Assembly (NCBI RefSeq): GCF_003991905.1
Contig: NZ_RSCL01000042.1
Span: 1-61,926 of the forward strand
DNA: 61,926 nucleotides
From: Dulcicalothrix desertica PCC 7102
GTDB lineage: Bacteria; Cyanobacteriota; Cyanobacteriia; Cyanobacteriales; Nostocaceae
Reading direction: 5' to 3'
Positions within the stretch are counted from its first letter, which is position 1, and each line of letters opens with the position of its first letter. Of the stretch, positions 16,396 to 26,700 are shown piece by piece. A model generated the notes under the pieces. The model did not search any database. It saw nothing but the letters and a program-made list of their open reading frames with translations, and was not told where the DNA came from. The position numbers and the translations under genes are program-made.

Positions 16396-17949
16396 TTAAA
16401 TTGACTTGCGCTTGGCTTTATTTAGCTTCTGGGCAGTAGCCTCTTCCAGTTTTTTATCTTTAATGAGTTGTTTTTGTCTGTCCGCTTCAGCAAGTATCTG
16501 TTCTAGTGCATTTAGCCTGGTATTTAGCGGCTGTGTTACAACACTGTGTAAAAGCATTTCAAAATGTTCTAACAGTCGGGCAATGGTAGAAGCTTCAAAC
16601 AGGTCTGTGTTGTATTCCAACGCTCCAACTAGCCCTTGTTCTGTCTCCTCCATGTCCAATAGCAGGTCTAACTTTGTCGTCCCGTAATTAACCTCTAAGA
16701 AACTTACATTAAGCTCCGAAAATTCTAAGGCTGATATTGGAGTATTTTGAAGGACGAATTTTATCTGAAACAGGGGTGTACGGCTGATATCTCGCTTTAG
16801 ATTTAAGGCGCCTACTAGTTTATCAAATGGTAAATCTTGGTGGGTATAAGCTTCTAGTGACACCTCACGGGTTTGTGTTAGCAATTCTTGAAAAGTAGGG
16901 TTGCCGCTAAGGTTTGTACGCAATACTAACTGGTTAACAAAGAAGCCAATCACCTTTTCAATATCAGTATGGTTACGGTTGGCTACATCAGTACCTACGA
17001 CAATATCATTCTGACCCGTATAATAATGTAATAATATCTGAAACACTGTAAGCATTGTTATGAACAAGGTGACTTGCTCCCTATGGCTTAATGCTTTTAG
17101 TTCCTCAGTTAGAGTTTTAGGCAGGTGCAGAAATTGCCTTGTCCCGCGAAAGGACTGGACTGCGGGTCGTGGGCGATTTGTAGGTAATTCCAGTATAGGT
17201 ATATTGGCAAGCTGCTTCTTCCAGTAAGACAAGTTTGTTTCCAGCACCTCAGTTTGTAGCCATTGATGCTGCCAGCAAGCGAAATCAGCATATTGAATAG
17301 GTAAGTCTGGTAGGGGGGAAGGCGCACCTTTTGAAAAAGCTTTGTAGAGGATGGAAAACTCTTGAATGAATATCCCAATAGACCAGCCATCGGAGATAAT
17401 GTGATGCATTGTAACAAGCAGCACATGAAATTTTTCGTTCAGCCGCAATAGTGTGACTCTCAGCAAGGGGTCCTTAGTTAAGTCAAAAGGTCGTTGACCC
17501 TCTGCGATTGCTAACCGTTGCACCTCGGTAGACTGCTCAACTTCTGGCAACGCCTGCAAGTTTACCAATGGTAAGGTCATTGCCCTAGCAGGATTAATTA
17601 CTTGTACTGGGGCGCCATTGATTGCAACGAAATTGGTTCGCAAAACTTCGTGGCGCCGCACGATTTCCCGTAGGGTTTGTTCCAAAGCAGTTATCTCAAT
17701 TGTTCCAGTCAACTGTAAAGCAGCAGGCATATTGTAAGCATCGCTTCCCTCTTCTAGTTGGCTCAAAAACCACAGGCGCCGTTGGGAGAAAGATAAGGGA
17801 TAATAGTTTAATTCACTCTTGCGGGGGGTAATTACTTGTGTTTTGAGAGTATTTTGACCCTTTTCTCTAAGGAGTTTAGAAAGCAATGCAAGCTTTTTTG
17901 GAGAAATATCTGAAATGTTTTGTGATAATTCGCTCATATGAATTAGCAT
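16396..17949 (-). CDS. Free-standing NRPS condensation domain
   Basis: A single condensation domain of 517 residues (about 45-480) without A or carrier domains. It is canonical: YYPLSFSQRRLWFLSQLEEG at the start and an intact HHIISDGWS catalytic motif. A short N-terminal helix (PKKLALLSKLLREKG) resembles docking elements, and the C-terminal tail is charged. The gene lies immediately before the C*-A-PCP-E-C gene, whose own first C domain lacks catalytic residues. The likely role is to supply condensation activity in trans for that module (inference). Start at 17949 or the ATG at 17937; seven bases separate it from the oxygenase gene. Confidence 0.9.
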   Translation of the reverse strand: MLIHMSELSQNISDISPKKLALLSKLLREKGQNTLKTQVITPRKSELNYYPLSFSQRRLWFLSQLEEGSDAYNMPAALQLTGTIEITALEQTLREIVRRHEVLRTNFVAINGAPVQVINPARAMTLPLVNLQALPEVEQSTEVQRLAIAEGQRPFDLTKDPLLRVTLLRLNEKFHVLLVTMHHIISDGWSIGIFIQEFSILYKAFSKGAPSPLPDLPIQYADFACWQHQWLQTEVLETNLSYWKKQLANIPILELPTNRPRPAVQSFRGTRQFLHLPKTLTEELKALSHREQVTLFITMLTVFQILLHYYTGQNDIVVGTDVANRNHTDIEKVIGFFVNQLVLRTNLSGNPTFQELLTQTREVSLEAYTHQDLPFDKLVGALNLKRDISRTPLFQIKFVLQNTPISALEFSELNVSFLEVNYGTTKLDLLLDMEETEQGLVGALEYNTDLFEASTIARLLEHFEMLLHSVVTQPLNTRLNALEQILAEADRQKQLIKDKKLEEATAQKLNKAKRKSI

Positions 17950-17955
17950 AATTTT

Positions 17956-18990
17956 TTAGAAGAGAACTCTAGAGGTAACAGTCGGACGAATACTTCGTGA
18001 TTTTCTTAAATCTCTAGTTATGTTTATCCGTTTAAGCCAACGGTCTTTTCCATCAAAATTCGCTTTGAAACTTTTTCGACCATGCACTGCTTTGTAATTG
18101 TCAATAAAGCAAAAATCTCCTGGCTGTAAAACAAGGTTTATTAAGTTGCCTTCAATTACTTTGACTAATTGGTTAAGTGCATTTGCTGCCTCTTTATCAT
18201 TTTCTAAATCATCCATGTAATATGGGTCAATACGAATGTATGGAGATTCAAAATCACCATATAATAGTGGTAGTTTTTGGGGGTTTATATTCATGTTATT
18301 TATTCGATTATAGGCAGATTCTAGAAACTGCTCACAATTCGTTGGCAGTGTGTTTAAGCTAAACTTATGTTTTTCTAAATGTGATTCATCTGGATGAATA
18401 GTAAAACGTTCTTCAAACAAAGTTTGGACTAGCTCTCGTTGGAGTTGTCCCTTCTCTATAGCTCCAACAGTAGTAGGAACTTGGTCTGGATTTCGTAAAC
18501 ACATTAGACCAATATAGTCACCTCTATAAGGATGAAATGCATCTTCGTTGTGCCACCAAAGTGGTTGTTCACTACTACTACCAATCTGCTCGTTTTCATG
18601 ACCCTTAATTGGGCAAATATTATGGACGATATGTCCAGCTTGCTGAGTAGACCAACCAATAGCTTCACCTAATAATGAACCCAATAGCATAAAAAGAATT
18701 TCTTCTTCTAAAGTAGGTGAAGTTTCTGGTCTATCCTTCCAATGAGATGGTGTTTTTCCTATTTTACTATCTGAAATTGGATATCCGGAAATTAAGCAAA
18801 TCCCTGATGATGGTTCTAATAATTTAAAGTTATTAATAAATGCACGTAATCTTTTAGGCAGTTCATGAGCTTCGGTGTTGACATTGTTCAGAAACTCGAC
18901 ATCTTCTACTGATGTATATTGAGAAGTAAGCCTCTCTAGAATTATTTTAATATGCTTTACTTCTTGCTCGGATAAAACAATCTTTTCCAT
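17956..18990 (-). CDS. VioC-like Fe(II)/2-oxoglutarate amino-acid hydroxylase
   Basis: A clavaminate-synthase-like (TauD fold) dioxygenase of 344 residues. The iron-binding triad is visible: His147 and Glu149 in WWHNEDAFHPYRGDYIGL, and distal His303 in YKAVHGRKSF. Arg317 (DRWLKR) is placed to bind 2-oxoglutarate. The HNEDAFHPYR signature is that of the free-amino-acid beta-hydroxylases VioC (arginine), OrfP and AsnO. Asp255 in RIDPYYM sits where VioC holds the substrate guanidinium. Because the next gene upstream is VioD-like, the most likely reaction is 3-hydroxylation of L-arginine, giving the precursor for capreomycidine. Asparagine or another basic amino acid remain alternatives. Confidence 0.88.
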   Translation of the reverse strand: MEKIVLSEQEVKHIKIILERLTSQYTSVEDVEFLNNVNTEAHELPKRLRAFINNFKLLEPSSGICLISGYPISDSKIGKTPSHWKDRPETSPTLEEEILFMLLGSLLGEAIGWSTQQAGHIVHNICPIKGHENEQIGSSSEQPLWWHNEDAFHPYRGDYIGLMCLRNPDQVPTTVGAIEKGQLQRELVQTLFEERFTIHPDESHLEKHKFSLNTLPTNCEQFLESAYNRINNMNINPQKLPLLYGDFESPYIRIDPYYMDDLENDKEAANALNQLVKVIEGNLINLVLQPGDFCFIDNYKAVHGRKSFKANFDGKDRWLKRINITRDLRKSRSIRPTVTSRVLF

Positions 18991-19066
18991 TTTACTTTCT
19001 TCTTCTCTTTTGTTTGCTTGTTGTATTGCTGTTTCTTTTTTCTCAGCTATAGTGGTGAACCAATGG

Positions 19067-20194
19067 TTACAATGGTTTGGCTTGATAATTTACTAAGGCT
19101 TTTGACAGACGATTAAGACCTTCAATTAATTGAGGTGTAGAGCTTCCAAAACCCAACCTTACATAGTTGTCATAGTTAAAACAATTACCTGGTACAAGTA
19201 AGACTCCATAAACGTTAGCTAAATAACGACAAAATGCTTCGGAGTTTGAAATAGTGTGCAAACGTAAGAACCCACAAACTCCTCCTTGAGGATATGCCCA
19301 ATCTACAAACTCTTTATGTCGGTAGATCCACTCAGATAAAATTTTTAAATTGGTATGTGCTTGATGTAAACGAATATTGAGAAAGCTATCTACTTTGTGT
19401 ATAACCCTCTGTGCAATTAGTTCGACTAATGGTGAAAGGTGAAGGGTGATGTAGTCGCGCCTATAAACAAAACGTTCTAATATATTTGATGAAGCTATAC
19501 ACCAACCAAATCTTAATCCTGGCAATCCGTAGGCTTTGGAAAGGGTTCCTAGTGAAATAGAATTTTTGTACCATAAGTTGGGATTAGGAAGTGGGGAATC
19601 TTTATAAACAAGTTCGGCAAAAGCAGCGTCCCATACAAGATAAGCTCCAACCTCAGCTACTGCGTTAATAAGCTCTTGTTGTTCCTCTAAAGTGAGGGAA
19701 GCGCCAGTGGGATTATGAGGAAAGTTTACCACGACCATACGAGTATTTGGGGTGATTAAGCTTTTAACTTCCTCAATATTAGGAACAAAATTATACTCAG
19801 GTCGTAGGCGCCAAGGTTTCAACTTACATCCTATAGATTCAGCAATAGAATACAGCTGTTGGTAACAAGGGTCTAATACAACTACCTCATCATTAGCATT
19901 AAGAAGCGTACTCATAATTAAGTATATAGCCTCGCTAGAGCCATGAGTTACCATAACTTGTTCGGGGTTTTCATTTCCCCAACGGAAGGCAATTTCCTTA
20001 CGTAAATCAAAACTACCATAGCTAGAACTGTCATTGAAAACAACACTATCAAGTTCTTTTTGTGTAAGGTCGGTAAGTTGGCGAATGTCGGCTAGCGAAA
20101 AACTTTCTACACTACTACTGCTAATATCAATATTAGTATTGAAGTAATAATTTCTCATCCAGCATTCTAAATGAGCAGGGGGAATTGTATTCAT
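19067..20194 (-). CDS. Capreomycidine synthase-like PLP enzyme (VioD family)
   Basis: A fold-type I PLP enzyme of 375 residues in the aminotransferase class I/II family. Lys220 in LGTLSKAYGLPGLRFGW forms the Schiff base; FPHNPTG (159-165), Asp189 and Arg228 are the standard cofactor and substrate residues. The N-terminal region (LECWMRNYYF, then IDISSSSVESFSLADIRQL) and the HGSSEAIYL segment match what I recall of VioD from the viomycin cluster rather than ordinary aminotransferases. VioD cyclises 3-hydroxyarginine to capreomycidine by beta-elimination and intramolecular guanidine addition. The VioC-like oxygenase gene is directly downstream, so the pair probably makes capreomycidine for NRPS loading. 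An enduracididine-type cyclase (GntC-like) is the main alternative. Confidence 0.82.
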   Translation of the reverse strand: MNTIPPAHLECWMRNYYFNTNIDISSSSVESFSLADIRQLTDLTQKELDSVVFNDSSSYGSFDLRKEIAFRWGNENPEQVMVTHGSSEAIYLIMSTLLNANDEVVVLDPCYQQLYSIAESIGCKLKPWRLRPEYNFVPNIEEVKSLITPNTRMVVVNFPHNPTGASLTLEEQQELINAVAEVGAYLVWDAAFAELVYKDSPLPNPNLWYKNSISLGTLSKAYGLPGLRFGWCIASSNILERFVYRRDYITLHLSPLVELIAQRVIHKVDSFLNIRLHQAHTNLKILSEWIYRHKEFVDWAYPQGGVCGFLRLHTISNSEAFCRYLANVYGVLLVPGNCFNYDNYVRLGFGSSTPQLIEGLNRLSKALVNYQAKPL

Positions 20195-20248
20195 TATACT
20201 TCCTTTCTTTGTATTAATTGAAATAAAATGTGTTTATTTTTCTTTGCG

Positions 20249-23200
20249 TTAACTGGTTAGCATTGACTCTATTTCATCTTCCGAGAGGTCTTTAATATCT
20301 ACCAGAAATTGTCCGATGTCTTCGATATTGCCTTGTTTAAGTTGATTTTGTACAACAGCTATACTTAAACCTGCCACAGTCGGGAATTCAAATAATGAAC
20401 GCAACGGTATATTTACCTGAAAAACATCACTTAGACGCGAAACTATTTGAGTCGCTATTAGTGAGTGTCCGCCTAAATTAAAGAAATTATCGTGAATACC
20501 TACTTTTTTTAGCTGAAGTATTTCTTGCCATACAGTAGCAATAGTTTGCTCTATTTCGCTACGAGGTGCCACATAAGTTTCTGCTAACTCCAATCTAGTT
20601 TGATCTGGCGCCGGTAAAGCACGTCGATTCACTTTTCCATTTGGCGTTAGAGGCAGCGAATCGAGCAACACAAAGGCAGAAGGTACCATGTATTCAGGTA
20701 ACTTTTGCTTTAGATTATCTCTGAGAGTTTGGTGGAAGTTGTTTGGATATTTTTTGGGAACAATATAGGCAACCAGACGCTTGTTGCCTGGTACGTCCTC
20801 ACGCGCTAAAACTATACTTTGTTGCACAGACGGATGCTGGCTTAGAACTGCCTCAATCTCTCCCAACTCAATCCGGAAACCTCGAATTTTTACCTGTTCA
20901 TCCAATCGTCCCAAAAATTGAAGGTTTCCACAAGGCAGGTAGCGAGCTAAATCACCAGTTTTATACAAACGTTCACCAGTGACATTACTGAAAGGGTTGG
21001 GAATAAATCGCTCTGCTGTAAGGTCAGAACGATTAAGATAGCCACGACCCAACCCCATACCACCAATATATACCTCACCTGGTACTCCAACACATGTCAA
21101 TTGCAGATTAGAGTCAAGTATGTAAATTTGGGTGTTGGCAATAGGGCGACCAATTGGTAACTCAGACCAAACTGGTTGTATTTCTGTACCACCAGCTATA
21201 TGATAAAGCGTTGATGTTACCGTTGTTTCGGTTAGTCCATAAACGTGGATTAAGGGAATGCAAAACTTTTGCCAATCTGCCAATCGTTCTGGTGATACTT
21301 TTTCTCCACCAATAATTACTAAACGCACACAAGCAGGCGGGCTTTTTTGTAAACGGGATAGTTCATATACCCATTGATTCCAGTAAGCTGTTGGCAGTTC
21401 AAATACTGTTAACTTTTGTTGCTCTATGAGTTGCAGAAAATCGGCATAAGAAATTATCTCGCTACTTTCTGGGAGGACGACCGTGGCGCCACTTAACCAA
21501 GTCGGAAAAATTTCTTCAACAACAACGTCAAAGCCAATTGCTGCAAATTGCAAAAAGCGATCGCTTTGTTGTAGATTAAATTGTTTAATAATATCTAAAG
21601 CATAATGTACCAAAGATTGGTGCGTGATTAGTACTCCTTTAGGTTGACCTGTTGAGCCTGAAGTATAAATTGCATAAGCCAAATTCTCTGGGTTAACGCT
21701 ACTACTAAGATTTTCTTGGCTTTCAGTAGCAATTGCTTCCCATTCTGTATCCAAACAAACAATACGCCCTTGATAATCAGGTAATTCTTTAACTAGTTTC
21801 TGCTGAGTCAACAAAATTGGTACTTGTGAATCAGACAGCATATAAGCTAAACGCTCTTTGGGTAATTGCGGGTCATAAGGTATATAAGCCCCTCCTGCCT
21901 TAAGAACCCCCAACAGTCCTACTGCCATCTCTAAGGAGCGTTCCACAAAAACGCCTACTGGTACCTCTGGTTTTACCCCTAGTGTTTGCAAGTAACGAGC
22001 TAGTTGATTAGCCCGACTATTTAGTCCCTGATAAGTCAATTTTTGATCTGCAAAGACCACCGCTTCTGCATCTGGTGTCCGTTCTACTTGAGCTTCAAAT
22101 AAATGATGAATACATTGCTCATTTGGAGACTCAGTTTTAGTAGAGTTCCATTCTACCAAAAGTTGATGCTGCTCGGCTTCCTTCAATAGCGATAAGTTAG
22201 AAATTCGTTGCTGTGGATTGGCAACAATGCTTTCAAGCAAAGTTTGGAAATATCCCGCCATTCGAGTTATTGTGGTTGCATCAAACAAATCGCTATTGTA
22301 GTCCCATCGTGCCTGAAGCCCCTCTTGGGTCTCCATCATTGATAAAGACAAATCAAACTTGGCGGCGATGTCCTCAACTTCCAATGGAGTTAGGGTTAAA
22401 TCAGGCATTTCCATTCTTCCCACTGGAGCATTTTGCAAAATAAACATCACTTGGAATAAGGGGTGATGGCTCAAATTCCTTTCTGGCTGCAAAACTTCTA
22501 CTAATTTTTCAAACGGTGCATCCTGATGGGAATAAGCATCTAAAGCAACCTGCCGGACTTGTTGAAGCAACTCTAAAAAACTTGGATTTTCTTTGATGTT
22601 TATACGTAGCACTAAAGAATTGATAAAGCAACCAATTAAAGGCTCTATTTCTGGATAGTTACGGTTAGCAATTGGCGACCCCATAACAATGTCTTTCTGA
22701 CCACTGTAGCGAAACAGTAAAGTCGCAAAAGCTGCTAACAGGGTCATAAATAAAGTTGCTTCCGACTGTTGGCTCAATATTTTCAGCTTCTGAGTTAAAT
22801 CTGAATTGAGTTGAAATTGTTGGGCGCCACCACGGAAAGTTTGTACAGAAGGACGCGGGCGATCTGTAGGAAGTTCTAAAAGGGGAGGAGCATCGGCTAA
22901 CTGTTGTTTCCAATAGTTAAGTTGAGTATCTAACACTTCCCCACTCAGCCATTCCTGTTGCCAAACAGCATAATCTGCATATTGTACCGACAATTCTGGT
23001 AAGGGAGAAGGCATTCCGCAAGAAAAAGCTTTATAAAGTGCAGATAACTCTTGGATAAATATTCCCGTTGACCATCGATCCCAAACGATGTGATGTATGG
23101 TAAGCAGCATTAAGTGCTTTTCTTCCCCCAGCCTTAATAAAGTCATTCGCAGCAAAGGACCACTAGTAAGATCGAAGGGGCAACTTTGCTCTTTAACCAT

Positions 23201-23617
23201 CAACCGTTGTACAACAGTTGACTGCTCCTGTTCTGGTAACGCTTGCAAATCCACAATCGGTATTACGCTTGAAGTACAGGTAATTTCTTGGACTGGGCGC
23301 CCATCAACAACCCGGAAAGTAGTACGCAAAACTTCATGGCGCCGAACAATTTCTGCCAAACTTTGTTTTAAAACATCGACTCGCAGCAAACCGACAATCT
23401 CTATAGCCTCAAATTCATTGTAGGTAACACTCTCAGCCTCAAGTTCGTTGAGAAACCATAGTCTAGCCTGGGCAAAGGATAGAGAAAAACAGCTACTATC
23501 TCTGTTTTGAGGCTTTATTTGTGTTTGTAAAACCTTTCCTTTATTAAGCTTTTGCATCAGAAGCTTACGTTTTTCTAAGGAAAGACCTGCAATACGTTTG
23601 TTAAAATCTGTCGTCAT
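20249..23617 (-). CDS. NRPS elongation module, C-A-PCP
   Basis: The 1122 residues carry an N-terminal docking-like helix (LSLEKRKLLMQKLNKGK), a condensation domain (about 40-480), an adenylation domain (about 500-1000) and a PCP (NFFNLGGHSLIATQI). The C-domain motif is HHIVWDRWS: both His and the Asp are present, but the usual Gly is Arg. The A-domain pocket read by eye is D-V-E-E-I-G-V-V-T, with acidic residues at 239 and 278, which suggests a cationic substrate such as arginine, ornithine or capreomycidine (inference). The C-terminal acidic tail (DLSEDEIESML) resembles a docking element. It follows the PKS in the operon and would condense the ketide with the next amino acid. Confidence 0.93.
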   Translation of the reverse strand: MTTDFNKRIAGLSLEKRKLLMQKLNKGKVLQTQIKPQNRDSSCFSLSFAQARLWFLNELEAESVTYNEFEAIEIVGLLRVDVLKQSLAEIVRRHEVLRTTFRVVDGRPVQEITCTSSVIPIVDLQALPEQEQSTVVQRLMVKEQSCPFDLTSGPLLRMTLLRLGEEKHLMLLTIHHIVWDRWSTGIFIQELSALYKAFSCGMPSPLPELSVQYADYAVWQQEWLSGEVLDTQLNYWKQQLADAPPLLELPTDRPRPSVQTFRGGAQQFQLNSDLTQKLKILSQQSEATLFMTLLAAFATLLFRYSGQKDIVMGSPIANRNYPEIEPLIGCFINSLVLRINIKENPSFLELLQQVRQVALDAYSHQDAPFEKLVEVLQPERNLSHHPLFQVMFILQNAPVGRMEMPDLTLTPLEVEDIAAKFDLSLSMMETQEGLQARWDYNSDLFDATTITRMAGYFQTLLESIVANPQQRISNLSLLKEAEQHQLLVEWNSTKTESPNEQCIHHLFEAQVERTPDAEAVVFADQKLTYQGLNSRANQLARYLQTLGVKPEVPVGVFVERSLEMAVGLLGVLKAGGAYIPYDPQLPKERLAYMLSDSQVPILLTQQKLVKELPDYQGRIVCLDTEWEAIATESQENLSSSVNPENLAYAIYTSGSTGQPKGVLITHQSLVHYALDIIKQFNLQQSDRFLQFAAIGFDVVVEEIFPTWLSGATVVLPESSEIISYADFLQLIEQQKLTVFELPTAYWNQWVYELSRLQKSPPACVRLVIIGGEKVSPERLADWQKFCIPLIHVYGLTETTVTSTLYHIAGGTEIQPVWSELPIGRPIANTQIYILDSNLQLTCVGVPGEVYIGGMGLGRGYLNRSDLTAERFIPNPFSNVTGERLYKTGDLARYLPCGNLQFLGRLDEQVKIRGFRIELGEIEAVLSQHPSVQQSIVLAREDVPGNKRLVAYIVPKKYPNNFHQTLRDNLKQKLPEYMVPSAFVLLDSLPLTPNGKVNRRALPAPDQTRLELAETYVAPRSEIEQTIATVWQEILQLKKVGIHDNFFNLGGHSLIATQIVSRLSDVFQVNIPLRSLFEFPTVAGLSIAVVQNQLKQGNIEDIGQFLVDIKDLSEDEIESMLTS

Positions 23618-23657
23618 TTAAACCTCTTGTTTTAACAAGTTATTTATCTTCTCTTTC

Positions 23658-23718
23658 TTCGCGTCCTTTGCGTCTTTGCGGTTATTTTTTTAACGAACCG
23701 CTAAGGACGCAAAGTACG
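23658..23718. repeat. Imperfect inverted repeat between PKS and NRPS genes
   Basis: CGCGTCCTTTGCGTCTTTGC with GGTT pairs, across an AT-rich loop, with AACGAACCGCTAAGGACGC and GCAAAG. This GCGTCCTTTGCG-type hairpin is a common intergenic repeat in cyanobacteria. It fills most of the 101-bp gap within the operon and could stabilise or attenuate the transcript. Confidence 0.6.
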
Positions 23719-26700
23719 CTAAGGGGAAGATTTTAGTTCTATTCCTTGTTGTATTAATGTCAGTGCCTCATCTTCTGTAAGCTGCTCAATATCTGCTAAA
23801 GCTTTAGCCAGTTCTTCTTGTTCTGCCTGCTCAGACATTTTTTGTACGAGAATCTCAGCGATTTTAGCTATAGTTGGCTCATCAAAGAAGCTTTTATAGG
23901 GCAGTTCTATCTCGAATGATTTACGCAGTCGAGATAGGACAACAGTGGCAAGTAAAGAATCTCCTCCCAACTCAAAAAAGTTATCGTAAATACCTACCTG
24001 TTCAATACCAAAAGTTTCTTGCCAAATATCGGCTAAAGTGTTCTCAATCTCGTTACTCGGAGGAACATAAGCATTCGCTAGGTTAGGACGCTTGTGAGTT
24101 GATTTAGCTTGGCTAGCCTTACTAAATTCTTCTTCTAAAGAATTGAGCGTCGAGTGCAAATTAATTAGGTTTCGATTAATCAACTCATTAAAATCGCTGT
24201 TTGAGACAACTATCTGAGGCACTGTGCTACTATACAAAATACGCTTTAATGCCTCCATGCCCTCTTCAAGCGTTAAACCTGATTGTTCAAGTGTTAATCC
24301 TTGTGACACACGTTCTAAGTTTGCCTTAGCTATCCATTCAGGTGTCTTCCATCTATTCCAATTTATCGATTTAATCAACCTGCTGTGTTTAGAAGCACTA
24401 TAGTGAGCAAATGCATCAAGAAAGGCACATGTAGCAGTATATTCAGCTTGTCCAATTCCACCTAAAATTGAAGCTTGAGATGAAGTCAGTATCAAAAAAT
24501 CTAAATCGACATCTTGGAATATTTGGTTTAGCACTAAAGTGCCAAGAATTTTGGGTGAAAAAACAATTCCTCTTGTTGAAAGCGTTGTTTGTGCAATTAA
24601 TTCTTGTTTGTCTTCAGCAGCATTATGGATAACCCCATGAATTTGACCAAATCGATTTTTGGCTTGAGTAATTGCTGCTTCCATTTGTTCTCGCTCAGTA
24701 ACGTCGGCGTTCAGCACCAAAATCTCTGCACCTAACGCCTCAAGTGCCTGTATTTTCCGAATTTTACAACTAATGCTATCATCCGGCTCATGACTTGAGA
24801 GCCATTGTAACCACTCGTCTCGCTCAGGGAAGACAGAGCGTCCTATCAATATTAGCTTTGCGTGTACTGTTTTTGCCAAATATTCTGCATTAAATAGACC
24901 AACACCCCCCAATCCACCTGTAATTAAATAAACTCCTCCTTCTCTTAACTGCGGTGTTTCTTCTACGGTTTCATTCAAGCGGACGGGTTCAAAAGTCTGT
25001 ACCCAACGATGAAGACCACGGTAGGCTACAACTCGATCTGATAATTCGCTCTTTAGTTCTGCTAGCAATTGATTTACAAGTTTTTTGTTTTGCCAATTTT
25101 CTGTTTTGGGAATAACATCAATATCAATGCTACGACAGAGAATGTTTCGGTACTCTTGCTCAATAACTTTACATGCTCCCAACACAAAAGCTTTTTCTGG
25201 ACACATTAACTCCGAGCTTGTCACTTCTTGCATATTGTTTGAGACAATTGCAATTTCCAGGGAATGTGTTTGATTATTTTCACTAAGCGCTTGCGTTAAA
25301 AATAGCAAGCTGTAGAAGCTTTCGTATTGAGAATTTTCTAAGGAATCAATTGATAATTCTTCAAGGTTTGGTGTAACGCTCCATAAATGAACAATCGTTT
25401 TTGGAATTAAGTTCAGTGTGCGGAGTTCCTTAAATAGTTTATTATAATCATCCTGATGTTGAGGGTTTATTCTATATACCCGTTGAGGAAATTCGCTGTC
25501 TTGACTAAATTGCTCTCCTACTTTGACAGTAATTATATCTTGACCTAATGATGCAAGTTGTTGTGTAATTTCTTCACCTAAGCCGTACTCATCAGTAAAC
25601 ACTAACCAGCATCCCGGCTTTGTTTGAACTTTTACGTCAAAACGCTGCGGCGCCATCGTGCGTTTCCATGATGGAACATAAAACCAATCGGCAATGTCAG
25701 GTTTTTGCTCTAATGATTGAGGTATTTGGTCAGCATTTTTTGGAACTAATACAGTAAATGCTGAAGGTGTAGATAAATTTGTTAACGTCGAAGCTTGAGC
25801 TACTAAAACATCGTGCCCAAAAGCTTCAGTTTCAGATAAAGTTACTACCTCAACAAATCCACTATCGCGTAGTGCTTTATGCCACTGCTCTTTTGATAAA
25901 AATGGATTTCCTTGGCTGCGTTCTTCATCAGTAATCGGATTCATTAGCAACCCGTCTGTTATGTCAAATGATACTTCAGGTTGTGTAATTTCCCAGAGTA
26001 GTAACAACCCTCCAGGCGCCAACAAAGAGCGTACATGCTCTAAAGTTTGTGTCATGTTTCGGGTTACGTGCAGCACATTCACAGCTATCACGACATCAAA
26101 GCTGTGTGTTGAGTAGCCTTGCTCAGTTGGAGGTTGCTCAATGTCTAACAAGCGATATTCAACAAAGGGATAGGCACCAAATTTCTGTTGGGCTAATCGT
26201 AGGAACAAACTGCCTACGTCCGTAAAAGTGTAGTTAGTTTGTGGTGGCAATATTGGCAGCAAAGCTTCTGTAGCTATCCCCTGTCCACCGCCAATTTCCA
26301 AAATTCTAAGATTCACGTCTGGGGGCAATAACTTTACTACCTGTTCCAGACTAGTCTTGATTATATCTTTATAGTATTCGTATAAAGGTAACTTTTGATT
26401 TAAATTTTCTGTGTTTTGAGTCGAGCCTGCATACAATTCTAACGGTTCTTTTTCTCCAGTTAGTACACTTTCAAGATTTTCTCCACAGTGCTGAACAATA
26501 TCTACAACTTCGGGTGTGTCAGCAAATTTGCTTCTGACTTCTTTTAAAAGAGCATTAAGAGAGTCATCAGAAAATGGCACAAAATTAGTAAATAAATCCT
26601 GGTCTTTATGCAGTTGACTTTGCTCTACTAATATATTAAGCCAACGACATAACAATTGACGGTAGCGAGGAATAATTTGACATTTCTCAAACAACTGCTC

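Noticed and set aside
9195-20194. Cluster as a cylindrospermopsin, saxitoxin or guanitoxin locus
   Set aside because: Only the amidinotransferase resembles CyrA/SxtG; the other signature genes (SxtA, CyrB-F, GntB/D/F/I/J) are absent and the NRPS-PKS layout differs.
21557-21564. Single GCGATCGC (HIP1) site
   Set aside because: One copy in 62 kb is no evidence of HIP1 enrichment; it serves only as contrast with GGCGCC.
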